NCBI GenBank assembly: GCA_016929035.1
Contig: JAFGJP010000155.1
Span: forward strand, 1 to 11,011
DNA: 11,011 bases
Direction of reading: 5' to 3'
Source of the DNA: Candidatus Auribacterota bacterium
Lineage (GTDB): Bacteria > Auribacterota > JAFGBW01 > JAFGJP01
A model generated the notes under the pieces. It ran no database searches. It saw only the letters and a list, made by a program, of their open reading frames with translations, and had not been told where the DNA came from. This document shows, piece after piece, positions 4,858 to 11,011 of this stretch. A program made the position numbers and the translations under genes. The stretch's first letter is position 1; the number at the start of each line of letters is the position of its first letter.

Positions 4858-7800
4858 AATGTCAGCAGGACTGACAGGATTCGCATTGAGATCAAACCAT
4901 CCTGCCCTCGGGTCATGGACCCAGTCCTTAATACCTTTCCCGACTTCCCATGCAAATGCCACGGCTGCCAGACCCTGCGCGGCATAGCCTGAATATGTGC
5001 TGATATCTGCCCATGTATTTCCGGGTATGGCCCCGGTCACCTGCGATACGATCTGGAAACCGGCAGAAAATTTCAGAATCAGGGCTGCTTCAGCGCTGGC
5101 TATCGTTCCAAAAGCGATTGCTCCTGAAATAGCGCCAAAAAGAGCGCCTTTCCAGACTTCGCCACCGTTATTGTAGGCAGCTATCCCTCCGGCCGCTCCC
5201 CCGATAATGGCTCCTATGATCACAGCGATCCATGGGAAATGCCCTGTGGGATCGACATATTTTACCGGGTTGTTCATGCAGTAGCTGTAGTGATTAAGGC
5301 TCTGCGGAACAAACAAATGAGGAACAATCGAATCAGGAGTAATAAACCTTCCTAGGACAGGATCATAATACCTGGCTTTGAAATAATAAAGGCCTGTGGA
5401 ATCATCCAGCTCCTGACCTGTGAATTTGAAAGGAGTAACATCATCACCTGTTTGCAAAGTCAAACTGCCATAGGGGCTGTACTCATAATGTGTAATGAGA
5501 TTTCCCTGGCCGTCAGTAATGATGTTTGATGAATGAATATGATCCTTGTGATAATAAAAGATGCTTTCATCTGATTTTAATGAACAGACTTTCTGCGAAC
5601 CGGCAAAGATATGTTTTATGCTCAGCCCGTCTGAATGCGATTCATAAAGTTCACCTATATAGACCGTATATTCTCCTGAAAGAAGATCTGTTTTTTGGAC
5701 TCTTCCCCCGTCCCCATCATAAGAAAATCGAGTCACCTGGCTGCCAGCCGTCACACTGATAAGATTGTTTTCACAATCATATTCCATCTGCCTGTTTCGT
5801 CCGGAAGTCATATTTCCGTTGGCATCGTAAAGATAGGAATATCCGTCAGCGTAAGTGACCGCATGGGGGCCCGCTCCTTCTCCGTAGGTCATGACCCCGA
5901 TGTCGGACTTATATGTCATATTGCCGATCGAATCATATTGATAGTGAAAATCCGTGTATCCCGTAGCGGAGGAGGAATCAGGAATATTTGTAGCAGACAT
6001 CAGACGATTCAAGTCATCATAAGCAAATCCTCGAATATTCTGTGTCACATTATCCGTGAGCGTTGTCAGATTTCCATTGAGATCAAAATCATAATTTAAA
6101 TCCTGTAATGGCGTATAGGGAAAAGCTGTGTTCGCCATAAAAATACGGCTCAAGCGCTGGTCCTGCCCGTAAGAATACGTCGTCAGGGTGCTGTTTCCGT
6201 ATCTGATTTGCTTTATCTGTCCAGAAGCATTATATTTGATGTCTTCAACATAAGTATCGGCTCCCGTGACTTTTTCCAGCAAGCCGGAGTTGGCGTCATA
6301 GGTATAGTTAACGATTTCGCCATCCGGGTACTTTATGCTGGTTAACCTGTTCAAAGCGTCATAGGCGTGCTCGATGACATATTCAGTCGATCCTATCTTT
6401 TTTAATGTCTTTATTTCCCGGCCTTCCCGGTCGTAGAAAAATTCTGTTGATCCTGACGAATCAACAACTTTGGAAAGGCGCCCCACGCTGTTCGGTCTCG
6501 TGGCATCATCGTAGATATAAGTGGCAAGAACAGTTGTCTCCTGATTCACGACACCTGTTTTTTGAGTTAATCGATTAATGGAATCATAGGCAAATTCAAT
6601 AACCTGGCCCTTTGCGTCAGTCTGCTTTGTAAGATTTCCCAGACGGTCATACTCATAAGTCCATACTCCCGTGTCAGGATCGTCCATTTTGATCTTTCTT
6701 GCCAGGGAATCATACCAGATTTCAGTGACATTTCCCTGCGAGTCGATCGTTTTAACAAGATCGCCCTTGAGATCATACTCGTAGCGTGTTGTATAGACTC
6801 CTCCCTGAGTGAATTCTGTTACTTCGATGTTATTTCCGAAAATATCTTTTAAGACGCCTTTTCTGTTCCCCTGAGGGTCTTCTATTTCCATATAGAGAGG
6901 ATCAATATAATGAATTCTCGATACGGCATCCTTTAAAGTTCCGGGAAAATCAGAAGTCGTGCTGACAAGTCTTCCCCTGATATCATACGAGTACCTGACA
7001 TAGGAAATCCCTGAAGGATCGGCCCCTTCGTAATGAGGAAGAGATTCTGCTTCCTTGTGCCCCCGGTCATTAAAGAATATCTCCTTGACAACATTTCTGG
7101 GGCTGTCTCCCTCCTCTCCATTGGAAACCATGCGATAGACTCTGCCCAGTCCGTCAACATATTCTCTTGTGGTCATGTCAGGCTGCGTTACGATTTTCGT
7201 GTTGAAGTCAGGATAAGAATAAGCAGCTGTGACTTCCCCGCAGGTGTTTTTTTCCTGAACAACTCTTGCAAGAGAATCATATTCTTTGGAACACGTATTC
7301 CCATTGGCATCAGTCACGCTGACAACAACGCCAAATCTTGGATCATACTGGCTGGTGACCGTATGTCCTAAATCGTTTATGACTTTTTCAACATAGGTAT
7401 AAAAAGCCGTGTCATATTGATAAGTAATCGTTTTTCCCAAAGCGTTTGTCGATGATGTGAGGTTGCCAAAAGAATCATAGGTATAATCCGTAGAAATGAA
7501 TTCTTCGGTCTGAGAAATGGGATTATAAAGCCAGACTTTCCCTTTAGCGAGATTGCCACGCGTATCATATTCAAACTTCTTTTTAGAAAGAACATTTTCC
7601 TCAGCATCTTTTAAAACCGTTTCTAACGGCAGATTATATCCGCCCTCATAAGCAGGAGCATAGGTGGCCAGAGTGATTTTTTCATCGCCTGCCGTGGTGA
7701 TGTCGCCTTCATTCCTCGTCTCTATGACATTGCCGATATTATCATACTCGTAGGTATCTCTTGTTTCCACTGAAGTCGTATTTTCCTCAACGGCTTTTGT

Positions 7801-10494
7801 CAATATCTGTTTCATGCATGGGAAGCCCAGATAATTTGTACTGCCGCCCGCTTTTCTGACCTCCCACAGAATCTGTGTGCTGCTTATTAATTTCCCGTTT
7901 CCATCACAGGCAGTGACGCTTTTTATCTTGCCTTTCAGCGCTCCGTCTTCTCCCTCTTTACCCTGATAGAAACATGTTTCAGTACGATTGCCGGTTACCG
8001 GATCCGTTACCGTGACTTTTTCAAAACCACGGAACTCTCTTTCTTCAACATCAAAATACGCACCTGCGTAGACAAACTCCTGGATATATGACTCGTAAGT
8101 ATCCGGGTCATCCGGGTAAGGCAGAGTATCCGTCACCGTGATCGAATCGGCCACATAAACAGGAAATGGCGTTAAAGAGTTTTCATCCTGGTGCGCATAG
8201 GCGTAATGGACCCTTGTCCCTCCCCCGACCCCGTTGTCTATTTCAACTAAAAGGTCTGCAGGAAGAAGGGTAGAGAGCCGGACATTCCATCGCTCAATTC
8301 CCTGTGCGTCCTTATCGAACACAGCCGCATCCATAACGCCATTGCCGTCAAAGTCTCCTGTATGCGCTGACTCAAAATTGGAAGAGCCAAACTCTTCAAT
8401 CCATACTCCTTTATCAATAAACGCGATCCCCGTCGATATGGCGTAGCTCCATCCATAATTCAGATCATCCCACCAGCCAATATCTGCAAAGCCGTCTTTA
8501 TTAAAGTCTGAAATAATCAAGTCTTTATCTATCCCATAGCCTGTTATCCATGTATCCGATGAAGTTTCAAAATTACTGGTCGTCGAGAAAGCCACTTTGA
8601 AATCACCGGTAAGCTTTCTGAAAATACCGGCATCGGTCAAGCCGTCGCCGTTAAAGTCTCCGGGCATGATCGTCCATCCGCTCCCTCCGAAGCTGTCATG
8701 CCAGCTGTTCATGGCCTGGAACCCTGAACCGTTCCCCAGGGCGATGCGTATGGCGCCGGTCTCCATGTTATATATTCCAAAATCCGTATATTTATCACCG
8801 TCAAAATTTCCGGTAAAAGGAGCCCAGTCAATCGACGCGCCAGAAAAATTCAACCATGTTCCTGATAGAGTGAAAAATGAACCGCTTGAAAGCGCGACTT
8901 TCAGCTCTCCTGTCTTATAGTTATATAAACCGACATCGGATTTTGCGTCCCCGTTAAAATCGCCTCCAAGCGGAATCCAGTCCAGAGACGTTCCAAAGCC
9001 TGTCAGCCAGTCCACTGCATTAGTAAAACTCCCGCGATCCGACAAACAGATCTCCCACATGCCTGTGTCGGAATTATGAAGGCCCACGTCTAAAAGACTG
9101 TCCCCGTTAAAATCGCCCATTATCGGATTGATAGCATCTCTGTTTGTGTTGGGATCAACCACATCGACTCCCTGAGTGACCGTGTCTGAAAGGCCTCCGG
9201 AGTCAGACACGACGGCCTCGATCAGATGATCACCGATATCTGAGAAAGTCGTCGTGGTCGCATAATGGCTGTCTATGCTTCCGGAAGCGACCTCAACACC
9301 GTCTCTTCTGATAACAAAGGTCATCGGGTCGCCATCAGGATCAAATGCGTTGATCTGTATCGATATTTCATTGTGCGGTTCAACCGTTGTGTCGCTTAAG
9401 GACAGGTTGGCCTGCGGTGCACGGTTGACATTATAGACCGTCACGTTAACGTCCTGGCTCACAGTGTCGATCCCGTCTGACGCCGTCACTGTTACATAAT
9501 ACTCGCCTTCGTCATCATAGCCGGTCAGCCATTTCCCCTGTGCATCAAAAGGCGCTGAAAAATAATACATGACCGCGTCGCCATCCCCGTCTGTCGCATG
9601 CGGAGAAATGACGACAGTATCTCCTTCGTCAGCCACAATGTCATCGATGGGATCAAGCACAGGTGGCTGGTTGACGTTGACAACCGTAACTTTGACTTCC
9701 TGAAAATCCGTAAGGCCTGTCGCATCCTCAGCTGTAACCGTTACGGTATATATCCCGGCATCCTGATAGTCTGTCTGCCACCGACCATTTTCATCCAGCG
9801 GCGCTGTAAAGGTGTAGACAATGGCATCGCCGTCCGCATCTGTCGCATGCGGCGTGATGGCGACAAGCTCTGTCTCATTAACCTGGATATCGGGGATGTA
9901 GTCCAGCACCGGCGGATTATGGACGCTTTCAACAAGAAGGGTGACTTCGTTGCTGAAAACGGAAACAGAATTTGTATCTGTGGCTTTAAAGATGACTTTT
10001 TCCGTGCCGCTCCATCCTGCGGGCTGTGAAAAACTCACGAAATGCGTCTGCAAGTCGATTTCCACGGCGATGGCGCTGTTTCCCAGGGCAGTGTACGTCA
10101 ACGCCAGTCCGTCCGGGCTTCCGAAATAATCATCCAGGTCAAAAGCATTTTCAAGAACCTGCCCTTCATTCCAGCTGAAATTTCCTATGGGCCCGTTAAA
10201 AAAAGGAGGGTCGCTGATCAATGTCGCTATGAAGCCTGAATATAATATATAGCCTGCGCTTGTGCTTTGACCGACAAGCGCTTCACCTAAAGAATCATGC
10301 TCGATCAAGGAAGAAACGGAAACTTTGCTTATGCCGCCTTCGTTCACGACGTCTGAGTGCATAGAAAAATTTTCACTTGAACAGATGCTGGCCAGGGCTT
10401 CGCCTGCCGGCCCAACTGTCAGGACCTGCAGGACGATCACAACATAAGCGATCGCTTTTTTGATGACCGTCGTCTTGTTAAAGTAATTTTTCAA
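4342..10494 (-). CDS. Giant secreted FG-GAP/TcdB-like/RHS protein with C-terminal hydrolase-like effector domain
   Basis: This is a 2050-residue exported protein. The start is TTG 10492-10494 (minus), supported by AAGGAAG at 10502-10508. Domains in order: signal peptide (1-35, ending GEALA); a cadherin-like domain (about 95-192); three PKD/cadherin-like modules (193-448) with DADGD, DGDGD and DPDGD calcium-type loops; six FG-GAP repeats (458-727); a TcdB-middle/SpvB-like region (743-880, with EIDNGVGGGTRVHY and EREFRGFEKV); fifteen or more YD repeats (about 910-1640); and an RHS core (1645-1752, ending in DPTGH). A glycine-rich hydrophobic stretch (1754-1850) follows, then a hydrolase-like tip (about 1880-2050). 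In known Tc and RHS proteins the YD repeats form a shell that encloses the C-terminal toxin, while FG-GAP propellers and TcdB regions sit at the mouth. That fits this order, and it resembles a B and C component fused in one chain. It follows a fibre-like gene by 12 bp and is followed by a lipoprotein gene. No frameshift is visible. Target and delivery route are unknown. Confidence 0.92.
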   Translation of the reverse strand: MKNYFNKTTVIKKAIAYVVIVLQVLTVGPAGEALASICSSENFSMHSDVVNEGGISKVSVSSLIEHDSLGEALVGQSTSAGYILYSGFIATLISDPPFFNGPIGNFSWNEGQVLENAFDLDDYFGSPDGLALTYTALGNSAIAVEIDLQTHFVSFSQPAGWSGTEKVIFKATDTNSVSVFSNEVTLLVESVHNPPVLDYIPDIQVNETELVAITPHATDADGDAIVYTFTAPLDENGRWQTDYQDAGIYTVTVTAEDATGLTDFQEVKVTVVNVNQPPVLDPIDDIVADEGDTVVISPHATDGDGDAVMYYFSAPFDAQGKWLTGYDDEGEYYVTVTASDGIDTVSQDVNVTVYNVNRAPQANLSLSDTTVEPHNEISIQINAFDPDGDPMTFVIRRDGVEVASGSIDSHYATTTTFSDIGDHLIEAVVSDSGGLSDTVTQGVDVVDPNTNRDAINPIMGDFNGDSLLDVGLHNSDTGMWEICLSDRGSFTNAVDWLTGFGTSLDWIPLGGDFNGDAKSDVGLYNYKTGELKVALSSGSFFTLSGTWLNFSGASIDWAPFTGNFDGDKYTDFGIYNMETGAIRIALGNGSGFQAMNSWHDSFGGSGWTIMPGDFNGDGLTDAGIFRKLTGDFKVAFSTTSNFETSSDTWITGYGIDKDLIISDFNKDGFADIGWWDDLNYGWSYAISTGIAFIDKGVWIEEFGSSNFESAHTGDFDGNGVMDAAVFDKDAQGIERWNVRLSTLLPADLLVEIDNGVGGGTRVHYAYAHQDENSLTPFPVYVADSITVTDTLPYPDDPDTYESYIQEFVYAGAYFDVEEREFRGFEKVTVTDPVTGNRTETCFYQGKEGEDGALKGKIKSVTACDGNGKLISSTQILWEVRKAGGSTNYLGFPCMKQILTKAVEENTTSVETRDTYEYDNIGNVIETRNEGDITTAGDEKITLATYAPAYEGGYNLPLETVLKDAEENVLSKKKFEYDTRGNLAKGKVWLYNPISQTEEFISTDYTYDSFGNLTSSTNALGKTITYQYDTAFYTYVEKVINDLGHTVTSQYDPRFGVVVSVTDANGNTCSKEYDSLARVVQEKNTCGEVTAAYSYPDFNTKIVTQPDMTTREYVDGLGRVYRMVSNGEEGDSPRNVVKEIFFNDRGHKEAESLPHYEGADPSGISYVRYSYDIRGRLVSTTSDFPGTLKDAVSRIHYIDPLYMEIEDPQGNRKGVLKDIFGNNIEVTEFTQGGVYTTRYEYDLKGDLVKTIDSQGNVTEIWYDSLARKIKMDDPDTGVWTYEYDRLGNLTKQTDAKGQVIEFAYDSINRLTQKTGVVNQETTVLATYIYDDATRPNSVGRLSKVVDSSGSTEFFYDREGREIKTLKKIGSTEYVIEHAYDALNRLTSIKYPDGEIVNYTYDANSGLLEKVTGADTYVEDIKYNASGQIKQIRYGNSTLTTYSYGQDQRLSRIFMANTAFPYTPLQDLNYDFDLNGNLTTLTDNVTQNIRGFAYDDLNRLMSATNIPDSSSATGYTDFHYQYDSIGNMTYKSDIGVMTYGEGAGPHAVTYADGYSYLYDANGNMTSGRNRQMEYDCENNLISVTAGSQVTRFSYDGDGGRVQKTDLLSGEYTVYIGELYESHSDGLSIKHIFAGSQKVCSLKSDESIFYYHKDHIHSSNIITDGQGNLITHYEYSPYGSLTLQTGDDVTPFKFTGQELDDSTGLYYFKARYYDPVLGRFITPDSIVPHLFVPQSLNHYSYCMNNPVKYVDPTGHFPWIAVIIGAIIGGAAGGIAAYNNGGEVWKGALFGAISGAIAFGTIASAEAALILKFSAGFQIVSQVTGAIPGNTWADISTYSGYAAQGLAAVAFAWEVGKGIKDWVHDPRAGWFDLNANPVSPADIPENSKILVNGITTEFKPAIQNAIEEGADYLFYNPTSGPVADLTESLLQKITFTSSVDRQLASGLRQISGKISIIAHSQGTIVTANALLNNGLRGQANVSSVNYLAAAVSQPRAFISAWMSGSKAYYGTNFYDPINLAGPNINPFKFLGGLAGGIIYQAKFHTLDQYQAVLP
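4945..5235 (-). other. Glycine-rich hydrophobic linker between RHS core and tip
   Basis: Residues 1754-1850 have a strongly hydrophobic, small-residue pattern (IIGAIIGGAAGGIAAYNNGG, GALFGAISGAIAFG). Comparable segments in RHS and colicin-like toxins may insert into membrane or help the tip leave the shell. Confidence 0.6.
5239..5562 (-). other. RHS-associated core domain
   Basis: Residues 1645-1752 carry FKFTGQELDDSTGLYYFKARYY, PVLGRFITPDSI, HYSYCMNNPVKYVDPTGH: the conserved plug that separates the YD shell from the variable C-terminus. The CAT codon of DPTGH maps to 5239-5241. Release of the C-terminal part by cleavage near this core occurs in some relatives but is not demonstrated here. 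Confidence 0.88.
8314..9123 (-). repeat. Six tandem FG-GAP repeats in the RHS protein
   Basis: Repeats of 50-51 residues (about 150 bp) have the calcium loops DFNGDSLLD (461), DFNGDAKSD (512), NFDGDKYTD (563), DFNGDGLTD (613), DFNKDGFAD (663) and DFDGNGVMD (714). They should fold as blades of a beta-propeller. In Tc toxins a propeller of this kind binds the translocating component. Confidence 0.85.
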
Positions 10495-10501
10495 TTTCTT
10501 G

Positions 10502-10508
10502 CTTCCTT
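10502..10508 (-). promoter_or_regulatory. Ribosome binding site of the RHS gene, overlapping the upstream stop codon
   Basis: AAGGAAG overlaps the TAA of the upstream gene (10507-10509) and precedes the TTG start (10492-10494) by 7 nt. This suggests translational coupling of the two genes and settles the non-ATG start. Initiation from TTG may keep expression of this large protein low. Confidence 0.6.
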
Positions 10509-11011
10509 ATTTTATTCCAATAACATAATAATTTGCCGTATCATTATCCATATGGCCGTAATGAGCATTTTGCGATCTTGCGTAAACCCGCCACCCGTTA
10601 CTTTCCTGGGTGACATAACACCAGTGACGATAAGCTTCCTGAGAGCTGCCGTCAGGACCAAATGAACGCGGTGAAACAATGCACGTACACTGCGATACCG
10701 TGTAACCGCTGGGCGGCGTAATAAGGCTGTCATGGCTGGCCGTACCTTGTTTAATAGCAATAACACTTCCCGCGCTTGTCTGCGTTGTTCCATCAGGAAA
10801 TTTAAATCCCTCGCTTGTCGATTGAATAGTCCCGGCAACTGTCAATTTACTGGCAGGGCTCTTTGTCCCAATGCCGACATTGCCTGACCCTGGAAAAATA
10901 TTTTGACTTCCATCCACTTTGTCAGCTGTCTCCGCCTTTTCAGAGGTTTCAGACCTGACCGCATATCCTACCGCTGTTATCTGCTGCCGGGGCGTCATCT
11001 CAGAATCCGTC
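10507..11011 (-). CDS. Partial CDS: C-terminal part of a tail-fibre-like surface protein
   Basis: The frame is open to the right edge at 11011, so the true start is outside the window; the ATG at 10996-10998 is internal. The visible end is about 168 residues. An alpha-helical TPRQQITAVGYAVRSETSEK piece is followed by the beta-rich GNVGIGTKSPASKLTVAGTI and by EGFKFPDGTTQTSA. A C-terminal head then runs from about residue 85 and contains PPSGYTVSQCTCIVSPRSFG. NVGIGT...P..KL.V.G.I and FPDGT.Q are hallmarks of fibre shafts and tips in phage and bacterial surface proteins. The terminal head has several cysteines and tryptophans and could bind ligand. It lies 12 bp upstream of the RHS gene and probably shares its transcript. 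I cannot tell whether it is itself exported, because its N-terminus is missing. Confidence 0.8.
   Translation of the reverse strand, partial: TDSEMTPRQQITAVGYAVRSETSEKAETADKVDGSQNIFPGSGNVGIGTKSPASKLTVAGTIQSTSEGFKFPDGTTQTSAGSVIAIKQGTASHDSLITPPSGYTVSQCTCIVSPRSFGPDGSSQEAYRHWCYVTQESNGWRVYARSQNAHYGHMDNDTANYYVIGIK

Noticed and set aside
8314..9123. Regular 150-bp periodicity resembling an array
   Set aside because: The repeats are coding FG-GAP blades with diverged DNA, not a CRISPR array.

Overview
The window looks like the chromosome of an uncultivated Gram-negative bacterium of moderate GC content. The Gram-negative assignment rests on a lipobox lipoprotein and a very large exported RHS protein with an N-terminal signal sequence. 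The mix of a palindromic 'CCACAGAG' element, the TTCGACTTCGCTCAGGACAAG-type repeat, a nucleotidyltransferase plus tiny partner gene, and an FG-GAP/TcdB/RHS surface protein recalls candidate lineages such as Omnitrophota, Nitrospirota or Desulfobacterota. That placement is an impression from remembered families, not a measurement. The partial gene at the left edge resembles a nuclease family I know best from archaea, so an archaeal source cannot be fully excluded.

Layout from left to right. 1-1115 (minus) is the N-terminal 371 residues of a large protein that runs off the left edge, probably an AddB-like PD-(D/E)XK nuclease partner. 1116-1442 is non-coding and holds a 14-bp tandem repeat and a palindromic element of about 225 bp. 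1443-2552 (minus) is a polytopic membrane protein with an apparent internal duplication. 2553-2871 is non-coding, with one promoter-like sequence at its right end. 2872-3821 is a unit of 950 bp bounded by a perfect 54-bp inverted repeat. It carries a nucleotidyltransferase and a 52-residue partner gene, preceded by two strong hairpins.

The right two thirds are on the minus strand and read right to left: the end of a tail-fibre-like surface protein (10507-11011, cut by the edge), a 2050-residue exported protein (4342-10494), and a small lipoprotein (3817-4230). The giant protein has, in order, a signal peptide, cadherin/PKD-like domains, six FG-GAP repeats, a TcdB-middle-like region, many YD repeats, an RHS core ending in DPTGH, a glycine-rich hydrophobic stretch, and a C-terminal domain that looks like a serine alpha/beta hydrolase. 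The fibre-like gene and the RHS gene are 12 bp apart and appear translationally coupled.

The most interesting points are: (i) a 54-bp-TIR cassette carrying a toxin-antitoxin-like gene pair, whose right TIR supplies the stop codon of the neighbouring lipoprotein; (ii) a Tc-toxin-like B/C fusion carrying a lipase-like tip; and (iii) the lipoprotein placed where an immunity gene would be expected. The functional links are inference.
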